This document shows positions 17,563 to 27,051 of a DNA stretch of 64,000 nucleotides, piece by piece. Source of the stretch: G963669295 sp963669295 (lineage in GTDB: Bacteria; Bacteroidota; Bacteroidia; Flavobacteriales_D; CALLUQ01). The stretch is taken from assembly GCA_963669295.1 (NCBI GenBank), contig OY769938.1, forward strand, positions 5,332,001 through 5,396,000. Reading direction: 5' to 3'. The position numbers and the translations under genes were made by a program. Under the pieces are notes generated by a model. That model was not told where the DNA came from. It made no database searches and saw only the letters and a list, made by a program, of their open reading frames with translations. Position 1 is the stretch's first letter, and each line of letters begins with the position of its first letter.

Positions 17563-18807
17563 TCAACCTTTCTCCAATGCTTCGAGCCGCTGCAATAAGG
17601 TGGGGTGCGAATAACCGATGAATACATTAAGCGGATGCGGGTTGAGGTTACTCAAATTGTTTACTGATAACTTCTTCAATGCAGACTGTAGTGCTTCGCC
17701 ATTATAGGTCGCTTTGGCATAAGCATCAGCTTCGTACTCGTTTTTGCGCGATAGCATATTCATGCCAATGCCTAAAATCATAGAAAGTGGAGCATAAAGC
17801 ATGGAAAACGCCAGAATACTGATGTGGAAACTTTCTTCTTCCACCCCCAATGCTTTACACAATTCGGTATTGCCAATAAACAATGAAAAGATGAAAAGCA
17901 TCAGTCCTACTTGTAAAATGGAGAGCAACACGCTCCACAGAGTATGTTTCTTTTTGTAGTGCCCTATTTCGTGCGCCAGTACCGCTACCAATTCTTCGGT
18001 CGTATGCTTTTCAATCAACGTATCGTACAACACTATTTTTTTCCTGCTGCCCAGTCCGCTAAAAAAAGCATTGGCCTTGGCCGATCGTTTAGAGCCATCC
18101 ATTACAAAGAGGTTGTCGAGCCGAAACCCTACCTTATCGCAATACGCCTGGATGGCAGCACGTAATTCTCCTTCTTCTAACGGAGTAAGTTTGTTGAATA
18201 AAGGCAACAATACCGAAGCGTAAAACATAGTAGTGAGCAATAACACTACGGTTACCACCCCCCAGGCCAACAGCCAAAAATAAGGGCCGGTAATGTGGTA
18301 AAGCCAAACAATAAGGGCCAATAGTCCACCACCAATAAGAGCACCTACCACATAGCCTTTAATGCGATCGAGTACAAAGGTCTTGCCCGTGGTTTTATTG
18401 AAACCAAAACGTTCTTCCAACACAAAGGTGCCATAAATGGAAAAAGGCATGCTCAACACATCTGAAGCAATAGCAATTACCCCAAAGAAAAGAATGGCCA
18501 GCCACGTAGGGTGTTCGGTAATGCCCCGTGCCCAATGGTCAATCCATGCAAAACCATCCAACAACAATACGGTAAGCATTAGCACAATGCTAAAAGTGCT
18601 GCTCACCAACCCAAAACGGCTTTTAGCTCGATCGTAGGCCTGTGATTTGCGGTACTTTTCTTCGTCGTATATGCCTTGCAGTTTTGGCGGCACCTCATCG
18701 CTCCACCTCCGGTCGTCTAGCCACTCCAACACCCGCTCCAACACGTAGTTGAATACCAGAATACCAACGATGATGTAAAAGAAAGTAGGAGCTGTTATCA
18801 TTGCCAC
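17563..18807 (-). CDS. M48 family membrane metalloprotease (Ste24-like)
   Basis: The product has 414 residues and is strongly hydrophobic with several membrane helices. The zinc motif HEIGH lies at 279-283, inside LVAVLAHEIGHYKKKH. The third ligand is Glu357 in NEYEADAYA. The RSAKANAFFSGLG segment just before the catalytic helix is diagnostic of CAAX prenyl protease 1/Ste24-type M48 enzymes. In bacteria, without prenylated CAAX proteins, these are thought to act in membrane protein quality control. It is read alone. Length matches the family (~410-430). The repeat array starts 80 bases beyond its start. Confidence 0.95.
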   Translation of the reverse strand: MAMITAPTFFYIIVGILVFNYVLERVLEWLDDRRWSDEVPPKLQGIYDEEKYRKSQAYDRAKSRFGLVSSTFSIVLMLTVLLLDGFAWIDHWARGITEHPTWLAILFFGVIAIASDVLSMPFSIYGTFVLEERFGFNKTTGKTFVLDRIKGYVVGALIGGGLLALIVWLYHITGPYFWLLAWGVVTVVLLLTTMFYASVLLPLFNKLTPLEEGELRAAIQAYCDKVGFRLDNLFVMDGSKRSAKANAFFSGLGSRKKIVLYDTLIEKHTTEELVAVLAHEIGHYKKKHTLWSVLLSILQVGLMLFIFSLFIGNTELCKALGVEEESFHISILAFSMLYAPLSMILGIGMNMLSRKNEYEADAYAKATYNGEALQSALKKLSVNNLSNLNPHPLNVFIGYSHPTLLQRLEALEKG

Positions 18808-19271
18808 GTGCTTTGCGGCAAAGGTAATAAATGATGGGGGTTGAAGAACAGCGCATTACAACTTAATAGGCTTTAGTCACCTTAAAGGTGGACACCTGCC
18901 TGCGCAGGTGTGTTATTGTGGGTTACTTGTATAGTGTGCCCTGGAATTCATCAACTGGGTTTTGTATTAGCTGTGCATTAATGAAGTGGTAGTAGATGAA
19001 GTGCATTGCCTAGCTGCCCCGCTGTCCATATTCAGATAATTCCGTTCGAAATTTAGTGGACACCTGCGCGGGTGTGTTATTGTGGGTTACTTGTATAGTG
19101 CGCCCTGAAATTCTACAACTGAGTTTTTGTATTAGCTGTGCATTACTGAAAGAGTAAAAGATGAAGTGCATTGCCTAGCTGCCCCGCTGTCTATTCCTGC
19201 GTAGGCAGGTGTCCAGTGGGGAAGTATGCTATAAATCATTCACTCAATTGCCTAACCATATTGATTATGTA

Positions 19272-19565
19272 TTAGTCGTCATACCAATCTGCTGCCATGT
19301 CATTCCAGTAAGGATTTTGCTCTTCAATGAGGCGAATCTTCCAGGCACGTTTCCATTTTTTCATTTGTCGTTCTCTTCGAAAAGCCTCATAAGAACTGTT
19401 ATGCTCCTCAAAGTACATCAGCTTGTTTACACCATATTTCGAAGTAAAGCCTTTTAACTCGGCCGTTTTATGCTCTAAAACACGCCTGGTTAGATTACTG
19501 GTAAAACCTATATACAGAGTACCATTACGTTTGTTGGCTAATATGTATACGTAATACTTTTTCAT
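19272..19565 (-). CDS. GIY-YIG (URI-type) nuclease, copy 1
   Basis: The product has 97 residues. YYVYILANKRNGTLYIGF supplies the GIY-YIG pair, followed by TSNLTRRVLEHK with the catalytic Arg region. Small proteins of this single-domain URI family (COG2827-like) are widespread, and no host function is proven. The gene sits inside the repeat array and is identical at protein level to the copy at 19879-20172. Such genes are repeatedly found next to short palindromic repeats, so an involvement in repeat spread is an inference worth testing. Confidence 0.9.
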   Translation of the reverse strand: MKKYYVYILANKRNGTLYIGFTSNLTRRVLEHKTAELKGFTSKYGVNKLMYFEEHNSSYEAFRRERQMKKWKRAWKIRLIEEQNPYWNDMAADWYDD

Positions 19566-19878
19566 AGCTATGTATTACTTTACGAAAGTGCAAATAGAAT
19601 AATGGCAAAGCAATTCACACGTATAATTACGTTAAAATTTCTATTGTATTGTATTAGCAGTGGACACCTGCTTGCGCAGGAGTGTTATTGTGGGTTATTT
19701 GTATAGTGTGCCCTGAAATTCAGCAACGGGGTTTTGTATTAGCTGTGCATTAATGAAGTGGTAGTAGATGAAGTGCATTGCCTATCTGCCCCGCTGTCCA
19801 TTCCTGCGTAGGCAGGAATCCAGTGGGGAAGTATGCTATAAATCATTCACTCAATTGCCTAACCATATTGATTATGTA

Positions 19879-20172
19879 TTAGTCGTCATACCAATCTGCT
19901 GCCATGTCATTCCAGTAAGGATTTTGCTCTTCAATGAGGCGAATCTTCCAGGCACGTTTCCATTTTTTCATTTGTCGTTCTCTTCGAAAAGCCTCATAAG
20001 AACTGTTATGCTCCTCAAAGTACATCAGCTTGTTTACACCATATTTCGAAGTAAAGCCTTTTAACTCGGCCGTTTTATGCTCTAAAACACGCCTGGTTAG
20101 ATTACTGGTAAAACCTATATACAGAGTACCATTACGTTTGTTGGCTAATATGTATACGTAATACTTTTTCAT
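19879..20172 (-). CDS. GIY-YIG (URI-type) nuclease, copy 2
   Basis: This is an exact protein duplicate (97 residues) of the copy 607 bp to the left, with the same flanking repeat units. The duplication includes surrounding non-coding DNA, so it looks like a recent tandem duplication rather than independent insertion. Both copies keep the GIY...YIG pair, the conserved Arg and the C-terminal Asn/Glu-containing helix, so neither looks dead. An assembly artefact is possible and can be tested with long reads. Confidence 0.9.
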   Translation of the reverse strand: MKKYYVYILANKRNGTLYIGFTSNLTRRVLEHKTAELKGFTSKYGVNKLMYFEEHNSSYEAFRRERQMKKWKRAWKIRLIEEQNPYWNDMAADWYDD

Positions 20173-20947
20173 AGCTATGTATTACTTTACGAAAGTGCAA
20201 ATAGAATAATGGCAAAGCAATTCACACGTATAATTACGTTAAAATTTCTATTGTATTGTATTAGCAGTGGACACCTGCTTGCGCAGGAGTGTTATTGTGG
20301 GTTATTTGTATAGTGTGCCCTGGAATTCTACAACTGAGTTTTTGTATTAGCTGTGCATTAATGAAGTGGTAGTAGATGAAGTACATTGCCTATCTGCCCC
20401 GCTGTCTATTCCTGCGTAGGCAGGTGTCCAGTGGGGAAGTATTCGGGCAATTCCGTTCGAAATTCAGTGAACACCTGCGCAGGTGTGTTATTGTGGGTTA
20501 TTTGTATAGTGTGCCCTGAAATTCAGCAACGGGGTTTTGTATTAGCTGTGCATTAATGAAGTGGTAGTAGATGAAGTACATTGCCTATCTGCCCCGCTGT
20601 CTATTCCTGCGTAGGCAGGTGTCCAGTGGGGAAGTATTCGGGCAATTCCGTTCGAAATTCAGTGAACACCTGCGCAGGAGTGTTATTGTGGGTTATTTGT
20701 ATAGTGTGCCCTGGAATTCTACAACTGAGTTTTTGTATTAGCTGTGCATTAATGAAGTGGTAGTAGATGAAGTACATTGCCTATCTGCCCCACTGTCCAT
20801 TCCTGCGTAGGCAGGAATCCAGTGGGGCTGTACGGTATGTAGATTTTAGTCAACACCCCTGCACTCATGTATTACCAGGGTGTTATGAAGTGCTGTCTGG
20901 TGTTCAGCAGCTGAGGTTGGCATTAATCATGTAACGGGGTAAAGTGC

Positions 20948-23035
20948 CTAATAAGCTCCATTGCGCTTGCGCATAAACCATTCGGCCGAGAGAAGGCCAA
21001 GCAATAAAGGCAATACCCACCAAAGGTTAAGCATGTACGATGCTTCTTCTTTGCGGAAGAATTTAGGCTTCACCTCTTCCCTGCCGCCAATCATAGCAGC
21101 CAGTTGATCCATTTCAGAAGGGTATAACAATTCACCATTACTCTTGCTGGCCAGGTTGTATAGCAACTGGTGGTTGGCCACTGTATTGGCCAACTCTACT
21201 TGCACCGGACTTACACTAAACTCTCCTGTTTCGGTATAGGTGTTGCCATTGTAAGTAACCTTGGCGGTGTAGGTATACTCGCCCACCGGGCGCATGCCCG
21301 CATCCAATCGGTAAGCGTTGGTAGTAGCCGAAAACGAAGCCGGATAATCTACCCCATCAGCATCGGTAATCACCATAGATACTTCGGGTTCGGTAATCAA
21401 CTCATAGCTTTCATTGTACACCTCCGCTTCAAACACAATAGGTTCGTTTTCCAAAAAGTGATGCTTGGTAAACACACGGAACAGGCTCTTGTCTTCTTTT
21501 GTAGCCAGGTATTGCACTGTTTTGGTGATCAATTCGTTGAACAAGCCATGGCTGGAGTTTTCAGCGAAATCGAACAAACGCCAACGCCAAATGCCTTCTC
21601 CGGTAATGATGCCGATTTTTGTGCCGTTGTATTCTCCAAATACAAACAAAGGATCTTGTGTTTTTACCACCCCAATTTTTTGCTGAAACAATGGGGTAAT
21701 CGAGTTCCCAAGGTTGTAAGTGCCAAAAGGCACATGCAATGGCGGGTACCTTTCAATCATACGGGCAGTTTCCTCGCTTACTCCAAACAGCACAAAGTTC
21801 TTATTATAGGTAGCATTTACCTCATTCAATCTACCACGGTAATTCGTTACGGTTACCCCCAATTGAAGTTGATTGATGCTGTTGAAGTTCGATTGACTTC
21901 CCCAAATAAACAAGGTAGGCACCTCGCCCTCTAACAAACTCTTTAATGTTTCGGTAGCCAGGTTGTTTCTCGCAGGCAATTGATGCAATATTACCAGGCT
22001 GTAGGGATCGAATTTCCCTTTAAAGTCTTTGGCCAGTGCTACCTTTACCTCATAATTTTCGTTCGATTCAATGGCATAACTCAAGGCCTTGATATCAGGG
22101 TGTGGCGAGTTGGCTAGCAACAAGATTTTTTGCCTGCTATCGAGCACATCAATAAAGATGTCTTCGCTGTTGTTTACATCGGTAATTTCTCCTTCTACCG
22201 ACTGCACTTCAATGCGATAGCGCTGCAATCCTGTTTTCTTCGCTTCGATCTTTACAGGAAATACTTTGGAAAAGCTGTTGGAAGTGATTTCAATGTTTTC
22301 GGTATGCACCACCCCTTCTTTACCACTGATCTTGAGCTGTGTGGTCTTGCCCATCAGTTGATGTGCTTCTACCAACACCTCTACCAGGAAATCGTTGCCC
22401 AAATATGCCAGGCGGTTATGGGCCACATTGGCAACTACCAGGTCTTTCTTTACCGAAGTATCGCCCAGTGCCACAGCATATACAGGAATACCTTCTAGTT
22501 TCTTCGAAAAATATACTGGATCTACTCCTGTATTAAAGATACCATCGCTGGCCACTACAATGGCTCCAAGGTTGCGGTTGCTGTACCGCGTGTGCACCTC
22601 ATCAAACAATTCCGATATATTGGTTTGTTTGTCGGCATAGGTCCAATCCAGTCCGTTGCGTACCTGATCGCCAAACGAATAGGTTTGCACCTCATAATTA
22701 GCTCCAAGCGTTGCTTGTAAAGCTTCTAGTTGAGTTTTGTACTCTCCTTTATAATAGGTAGAGTCTTTGCCAATAAGCAACGATTCGGAATTGTCTTGAG
22801 CAATGATGACCAGTGGCTTTTCCGTTTCTTCGGTAATGGTCTTCAGCAAAGGGCCAAGCAATAAAAACGCCAGAAAAGCAACGGTCATTGCACGAAACAC
22901 GGCCATGATGCGTTGCAACCATGGATTCACCTCTTCCAGCAACCGGTCTTTACGATACAATACAAAGGCATACACCACGCCAAGCAGCAGGCATACCAAC
23001 ATGAACCATCCGGAATACTCTAATTCGAAACCCAA
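20948..23035 (-). CDS. VWA-like domain membrane protein
   Basis: The product has 695 residues. Two membrane helices near the N-terminus (about 10-27 and 46-66) and one near the C-terminus (about 668-686) bracket a large extracytoplasmic part. Residues ~75-200 have a von Willebrand A pattern (PLVIIAQDNSESL with a DxSxS-like metal site, GAIVVASDGIFNTG). A later region (KILLLANSPHPDIKALSYAI, TLFIWGS) resembles the glutamine-amidotransferase-like fold seen in BatA/VWA-associated Bacteroidota proteins. Ig-like strands follow. Its role is unknown. The fabG gene lies just upstream on the same strand (61 bases apart), so the two may be co-transcribed. Confidence 0.8.
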   Translation of the reverse strand: MGFELEYSGWFMLVCLLLGVVYAFVLYRKDRLLEEVNPWLQRIMAVFRAMTVAFLAFLLLGPLLKTITEETEKPLVIIAQDNSESLLIGKDSTYYKGEYKTQLEALQATLGANYEVQTYSFGDQVRNGLDWTYADKQTNISELFDEVHTRYSNRNLGAIVVASDGIFNTGVDPVYFSKKLEGIPVYAVALGDTSVKKDLVVANVAHNRLAYLGNDFLVEVLVEAHQLMGKTTQLKISGKEGVVHTENIEITSNSFSKVFPVKIEAKKTGLQRYRIEVQSVEGEITDVNNSEDIFIDVLDSRQKILLLANSPHPDIKALSYAIESNENYEVKVALAKDFKGKFDPYSLVILHQLPARNNLATETLKSLLEGEVPTLFIWGSQSNFNSINQLQLGVTVTNYRGRLNEVNATYNKNFVLFGVSEETARMIERYPPLHVPFGTYNLGNSITPLFQQKIGVVKTQDPLFVFGEYNGTKIGIITGEGIWRWRLFDFAENSSHGLFNELITKTVQYLATKEDKSLFRVFTKHHFLENEPIVFEAEVYNESYELITEPEVSMVITDADGVDYPASFSATTNAYRLDAGMRPVGEYTYTAKVTYNGNTYTETGEFSVSPVQVELANTVANHQLLYNLASKSNGELLYPSEMDQLAAMIGGREEVKPKFFRKEEASYMLNLWWVLPLLLGLLSAEWFMRKRNGAY

Positions 23036-23095
23036 TTTCTACCCTTTCTATTAGCAGGTTGTTGATACAACGCTGCGGCAGTGGCAATTATTTTA

Positions 23096-23842
23096 CTAGG
23101 TCAGCATTCCACCGCAAACATTGATCGTTTGCCCGGTGATGTAGGCCGACATATCTGAAGCCAAAAATAAGGTAAGGTTGGCCACATCTTCGGGCGTACC
23201 TCCTCTTTTCAATGGAATATTGTCTCTCCACTCTTGCACTACTTTTTCATCCAGCGCACCGGTCATTTCAGTTTCAATAAAGCCTGGTGCAATGGCGTTG
23301 CAACGAATGTTGCGCGATCCCAACTCTTGTGCAATCGACTTGGTAAACCCTAAAATACCTGCTTTAGATGCGGCATAGTTGGCCTGTCCTGCATTTCCCT
23401 TTACTCCTACTACCGAGCTGAGGTTTACAATAGAACCCGAACGGGCTTTCAGCATGGTACGTTGTACTGCCTTGGTCATGTTAAAGATCGACTTCAGGTT
23501 GGTGTTGATCACATCGTCCCAGTTTTCTTCCGACATGCGCATCAACAACCCATCGCGTGTAATGCCCGCATTGTTTACCACAATGTCTACCGTTCCAAAC
23601 TCCTCCACTACAGCGTCTACCAACGCTTGTGCTGCTTCAAAGTCGGCCGCATTCGATTTGTATCCTTTTACTTTAGCACCACCTGCCGACAATTCAGCTT
23701 CCAATGCTTTGGCTTTCTCTTCTGAAGAAGCGTAAGTAAAGGCCACACTGGCTCCTTGTTCAACAAATTTTTCGGCAATACCCTTGCCAATTCCTCTGGT
23801 AGCGCCTGTAATAATGGCTACTTTTCCGGCTAACAATTCCAT
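23096..23842 (-). CDS. fabG: 3-oxoacyl-[acyl-carrier-protein] reductase
   Basis: The product has 248 residues from the Met at 23840-23842; the longer frame to 24010 adds 56 residues of non-homologous sequence. It reduces 3-oxoacyl-ACP with NADPH in fatty-acid elongation, in the cytoplasm. The short-chain dehydrogenase features are all present: TGATRGIG at 13-20, NNAG at about 90-93, Ser142/143, and the catalytic Tyr156-x-x-x-Lys160 in ANYAASKAG. The C-terminal GGxLT end (CGGMLT) is typical of FabG. It precedes the VWA-like gene with 61 bases between. Confidence 0.97.
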   Translation of the reverse strand: MELLAGKVAIITGATRGIGKGIAEKFVEQGASVAFTYASSEEKAKALEAELSAGGAKVKGYKSNAADFEAAQALVDAVVEEFGTVDIVVNNAGITRDGLLMRMSEENWDDVINTNLKSIFNMTKAVQRTMLKARSGSIVNLSSVVGVKGNAGQANYAASKAGILGFTKSIAQELGSRNIRCNAIAPGFIETEMTGALDEKVVQEWRDNIPLKRGGTPEDVANLTLFLASDMSAYITGQTINVCGGMLT

Positions 23843-24208
23843 AGTATTAGTGATTATAAATGTTGTGTTTTCGTTAAAGGGGTTAAAGATAATTAAAACC
23901 GCGAATGATTGAGGGAGATGATCACAGCTTCCAACTCCCTTTTTCATCAAATTATCAACAATTTTACCGCAGGATTTCAATAAGGTGTACCTGCCAATAT
24001 TACCGTTCACTCGAAATTATATACCGTTTAATCACTAAAACCTACATATAAAATTCTGCTTCCATCTTATTTCAACCATCTTTCATTCTTAGCCTTTCAA
24101 AAAATTCATCTAATTATTTTGCATGCCTATCGAATAATTTCATACTTTCGTCGCGTTTTTCTACTAAAGCTATCCATAACGCATTGAAAACGAACCAATT
24201 CTCTACCG
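23843..24208. other. Intergenic region between divergent genes
   Basis: This 366-base gap separates fabG (minus) from the barrel-like gene at 24209 (plus). The only feature I can support is the candidate promoter at 24117-24150 for the plus-strand gene. No small open frame with family resemblance was seen. Confidence 0.6.
24117..24150 (+). promoter_or_regulatory. Candidate Bacteroidota sigma promoter
   Basis: A TTTTG box (24117-24121) is followed, after 21 bases, by TACTTTCG (24143-24150), close to the TAnnTTTG -7 consensus of Bacteroidota. The start codon of the gene at 24209 lies about 58 bases further on. Confidence 0.45.
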
Positions 24209-24943
24209 ATGAAAAGAAACCATTTGATGTTGGCTGCACTCTCTCTACTCGTGTCTACATCAATCACTGCCCAAAGCTGGATTGACTTTGGCATTAAAGG
24301 TGGCTATGGCCCCAACTTATTTGTCAATTCCAATTACTTCAACGACGGTAAATTTAACCAGGAGCTTGACTTTGGCTATACCCTTGGAGCTAAGCTGGGA
24401 TATAACATCAACGAGATGCACGAAGTTTGCTTCGAGGTGTTGACCTCTGAATTCAATCAGAACTTCAATTATAACTTAACAGATGAAGAAGGTACCGTAG
24501 GGTTTTACCAGAAATCGCTGTCGTACAATACTTTTGATATTTCTATGACCTACCGCAATAATAAAGATGGTAAGTATGTAGAAATTGGCCCGCAGTATTC
24601 TATTGTTAATCGTGCTACTGGTACCGATAACAGCCCTGATGCGTGGAACGGAAGCATTGAGGACAAACTAGCAAAGAACCACACTTCATTGGTATTTGGC
24701 TTTGGCAGCTATTTTGCCGGTACTGAAAACTTTGGCGTAATCTTAGGGTTTAGGGGCACCTACGCCATTTCTGATGTATTGAGCGAAGAAGGCAAAGCAC
24801 AAAATTACCCGGCCAACAAAGCGTATGGAGAATACAAAGCCTCTCACCCACTAGCGGCTATGATTGTGATTGAATTGAATTACGATTTAGCTTACCTGGC
24901 CTCTGCAAAATGTCATCGAAAGAAGTTGTTGTTTTTTAAGTAA
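24209..24943 (+). CDS. Outer-membrane beta-barrel-like protein
   Basis: The product has 244 residues with a signal peptide (residues 1-22, SITAQ). The mature protein alternates hydrophobic and polar residues in strand-like stretches with aromatic ends: FGIKGGYGPNLFVNS, LDFGYTLGAKLGYNI, FDISMTYRN and LVFGFGSYFAGTEN. This is the pattern of small outer-membrane barrels in Bacteroidota (porin-family/OmpA-barrel-like). The C-terminus KKLLFFK ends in an aromatic pair before Lys rather than a final Phe. The ligand is unknown. Monocistronic. Confidence 0.8.
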   Translation: MKRNHLMLAALSLLVSTSITAQSWIDFGIKGGYGPNLFVNSNYFNDGKFNQELDFGYTLGAKLGYNINEMHEVCFEVLTSEFNQNFNYNLTDEEGTVGFYQKSLSYNTFDISMTYRNNKDGKYVEIGPQYSIVNRATGTDNSPDAWNGSIEDKLAKNHTSLVFGFGSYFAGTENFGVILGFRGTYAISDVLSEEGKAQNYPANKAYGEYKASHPLAAMIVIELNYDLAYLASAKCHRKKLLFFK

Positions 24944-25000
24944 GTCAACGATAACGTATAAAAACACGAAAGTATAAGCAACACTTGAGTCAATATGGCC

Positions 25001-25091
25001 TGTGGATAATTATTCGTAGAAAGTGCCTTGCGGCATGGATGGGAAAAGAAATGGTGAAGTCAGTACCTGGTTACAACACTTTTGTACAACG
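25001..25091 (+). repeat. 91-bp direct repeat, copy A
   Basis: This copy begins TGTGGATAATTATTCG and ends CTTTTGTACAACG. Copy B at 26832-26922 has the same length and orientation and differs at about four positions by eye. The two copies flank the paralogous gene pair 25118-26742. It lies just downstream of the second gene of the pair. Confidence 0.85.
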
Positions 25092-25117
25092 TTTTATCCG
25101 CCTATTTATTGCAGCTG

Positions 25118-25945
25118 TTAAAACCGATAATACACATTAAATTCCATATCCAATTTTGGTATTTCTTCATGTTCATACTGAATATGTTCGCCAATGAATC
25201 GTTTAAACACACCTGTACGAATAGAAAGATCTATGTGTTTATTTAAACGTGCTAACATTCCTCCATTAAAATAATAAACATCGACAAAGTTAAACTCGCC
25301 ATCTAAATAATTTCGTCCAGTGCCAGTAAAAGTAGCTGTGTGGGTCTCAATGGGATCCTCCACCTGAAACGACCAGTGGTACTCTTCATAATGAATCAGT
25401 TCAACCGTGCCCGTTCTAACAGACAGGGAGCAGAAAAAATTAGGGCCACCTTTCGATTGTCGTTTAAAGTAAAAGTTGTAGTCTAACCCAAAGCTGTACC
25501 TTTTCCAACCACGTTCGGTATGATTGTTTTCTCCAATTCCAATGCTTACTGGCATTCGTATCCCCATAATTCCCTTCCTGGTAAACAATCTTTCATAAGA
25601 AAAGGAAGCAGTAGTAAAGAATATGTCGAATAGGTTAATACCCGATAAATTTCTTCCAAAATCCAACCACATGGAATCAGCAGGAGCTACTTCTTTTTTC
25701 TTTGCAATGGTTTTTCCATCTACCACCAGGTACTCTCCATTTTGATATTCAATAACGGATATTTCTTTTTTGCTGATAACGTATGCATGTCCATTTAAAT
25801 TGGAGTATTCTTTGTACTTTACAGTGTTGACCCCCACGTGCAGTATTTTTGTCTCTATTTTGGTGCCATCTGCTTTGTAGATGATATCTTGTGCTAACAA
25901 GTGTACGCCCCACAACAACATGATTATTGTTAGTAACTGTTTCAT
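25118..25945 (-). CDS. Exported beta-barrel-like protein, paralogue 2
   Basis: The product has 275 residues with a signal peptide (LLAQ, residue ~19). The N-terminal ~75 residues mirror the neighbour at 25942: DIIYKADGTKIETKIL here and DVIYKTDGEKVQGKVL there, then matching KEISVIEYQNGEY and SQISLVVYANGEH. The C-terminal ~190 residues form barrel-like strands and end with a Phe (VYYRF), as outer-membrane proteins do. The start overlaps the upstream paralogue by four bases. It seems to be a duplicated gene kept in an operon. Role unknown. Confidence 0.75.
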   Translation of the reverse strand: MKQLLTIIMLLWGVHLLAQDIIYKADGTKIETKILHVGVNTVKYKEYSNLNGHAYVISKKEISVIEYQNGEYLVVDGKTIAKKKEVAPADSMWLDFGRNLSGINLFDIFFTTASFSYERLFTRKGIMGIRMPVSIGIGENNHTERGWKRYSFGLDYNFYFKRQSKGGPNFFCSLSVRTGTVELIHYEEYHWSFQVEDPIETHTATFTGTGRNYLDGEFNFVDVYYFNGGMLARLNKHIDLSIRTGVFKRFIGEHIQYEHEEIPKLDMEFNVYYRF

Positions 25946-26742
25946 AGCTTGAATACAATATCAAAAACAAGATTAAGGTCAAGCATTTCGCTTTCTCTTT
26001 CAGCAAAAGTAAACCTGCCAATATCAATATACATTTTAAACCCAAACATTTTGTCTACGCTTCCCCAAATACCGTTGGTTAAAAATACGCCATAGTATTC
26101 TTCTTCAATGTCCACCATACGTTCTTCTAATATATTTCCCCATTGGTCGTAGGTATTTGCTTCTATTTCACCATTCGTCTTCCCTACCTCAACTGTAGGG
26201 CCTACAAAGTAGCGATACTTTCCTTGCCCCTTTGGATAAAAGTTAATTGACAATCCTGAAGCAGCAATCGTTCCTTTTGCAAAATCTTTTGTTTCTCTGT
26301 ACCCTGCATAATACGGGATTTTTACACCTAACTTTCCTCCGAGAAAGATCCGTTCGTACGAGAGATTATAACGCTCCGCAAAAATGTCAATAACAGAAAA
26401 GGCAAAAAGGTTTTTTCGATAATTGATCGCTAAAGAATCTACTGCACTCTTATCGTGCCGTATATGCAACTCTTTAGTGGTTTCTTTTGCTTCAGTCATT
26501 CCTGCATTGATTACTTCATGCTCACCATTAGCGTATACCACAAGACTAATTTGACTTCTGTGTACTGTATGCTTCACCGTATTGGGGTTAGAAGCAGTAG
26601 TATAAGTCACAGAATCAGCACCTATTACTAGCACTTTTCCTTGTACTTTTTCACCATCGGTCTTATAAATCACATCCTGGGCTTGTAGCCAACTACAACT
26701 GATAATCCCGACGAATAAGAAAATCCATTTTTTGTACCACAT
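25942..26742 (-). CDS. Exported beta-barrel-like protein, paralogue 1
   Basis: The product has 266 residues with a signal peptide (ISCSWLQAQ). It opens with the ~75-residue DVIYKTDGEKVQGKV domain shared with the downstream paralogue. This domain is the type often seen before outer-membrane barrels in Bacteroidota (a small beta repeat with K-x-D-G-x-x-x-x-G). The C-terminal part has barrel-like strands and ends in DIVFKL. The gene pair is bracketed by two 91-bp direct repeats. The function is unknown. Confidence 0.75.
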   Translation of the reverse strand: MWYKKWIFLFVGIISCSWLQAQDVIYKTDGEKVQGKVLVIGADSVTYTTASNPNTVKHTVHRSQISLVVYANGEHEVINAGMTEAKETTKELHIRHDKSAVDSLAINYRKNLFAFSVIDIFAERYNLSYERIFLGGKLGVKIPYYAGYRETKDFAKGTIAASGLSINFYPKGQGKYRYFVGPTVEVGKTNGEIEANTYDQWGNILEERMVDIEEEYYGVFLTNGIWGSVDKMFGFKMYIDIGRFTFAERESEMLDLNLVFDIVFKL

Positions 26743-26831
26743 GAGGTTGAGTAAAGCTTAAATATATAAAAAACGCGGATGGTATAAATAGCATTTAAGC
26801 CAATGTAGCTTATGGATGATCAAAGGATACT

Positions 26832-26922
26832 TGTGGATGATTATTCGTAGAAAGTGCCTTGTGGCATGGATGGGAAAAGAAATGGTGAAGTCAGTACCTG
26901 GTTACAATACTTTTGTACAACG
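26832..26922 (+). repeat. 91-bp direct repeat, copy B
   Basis: Same orientation and length as copy A (25001-25091), differing at about four positions by eye. It lies upstream of the paralogous pair and downstream of the sucD terminator. The pair of copies could mediate deletion or duplication of the intervening genes. Confidence 0.85.
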
Positions 26923-26971
26923 TGAGTAATCCAGATTTATTGTGGTGAACCACCATTAGCAATGGCATAAA

Positions 26972-27033
26972 AAACCTCCACCAGATCCTGAAACATCCCG
27001 ATAACTATCGGAACAGGATGACGGTGGAGGTTT
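26972..27033 (-). terminator. Rho-independent terminator of sucD
   Basis: AAACCTCCACC (26972-26982) pairs with GGTGGAGGTTT (27023-27033) around a loop that itself holds an ATCCTG...CAGGAT stem. On the minus strand a T-run follows the stem. It ends the sucD transcript. Confidence 0.85.
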
Positions 27034-27051
27034 ATACTTTATAAAATCTTC

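Larger units (their letters stand above)
18889..20827. repeat. Six-copy ~165-bp repeat array with embedded GIY-YIG genes
   Basis: Copies begin at about 18889, 19057, 19661, 20268, 20468 and 20663. Each opens with (G/A)ACACCTGC...GCAGG(T/A)GTG, continues with GTGTTATTGTGGGTTA and TTTTGTATTAGCTGTGCATT, and closes (except copy 1) with ATTCCTGCGTAGGCAGG and CCAGTGGGG. The opening and closing blocks each hold a hairpin. Copies 2 and 3 are followed by a ~440-bp segment with a GIY-YIG gene. A block of about 500 bp (near 19213-19713) recurs unchanged by eye 607 bp later. The array occupies 18808-20947 between the M48 gene and the VWA-like gene. Confidence 0.9.

Noticed and set aside
19768..20064. Open frame antisense to the second GIY-YIG gene
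   Set aside because: It is the complement of a recognised gene plus the palindromic repeat and has no own family signature; the same applies to the shorter copy at 19209-19457.
18889..20827. CRISPR array
   Set aside because: Repeat units are ~165 bp long, with irregular spacing and embedded genes, and no short repeat with unique spacers is present.
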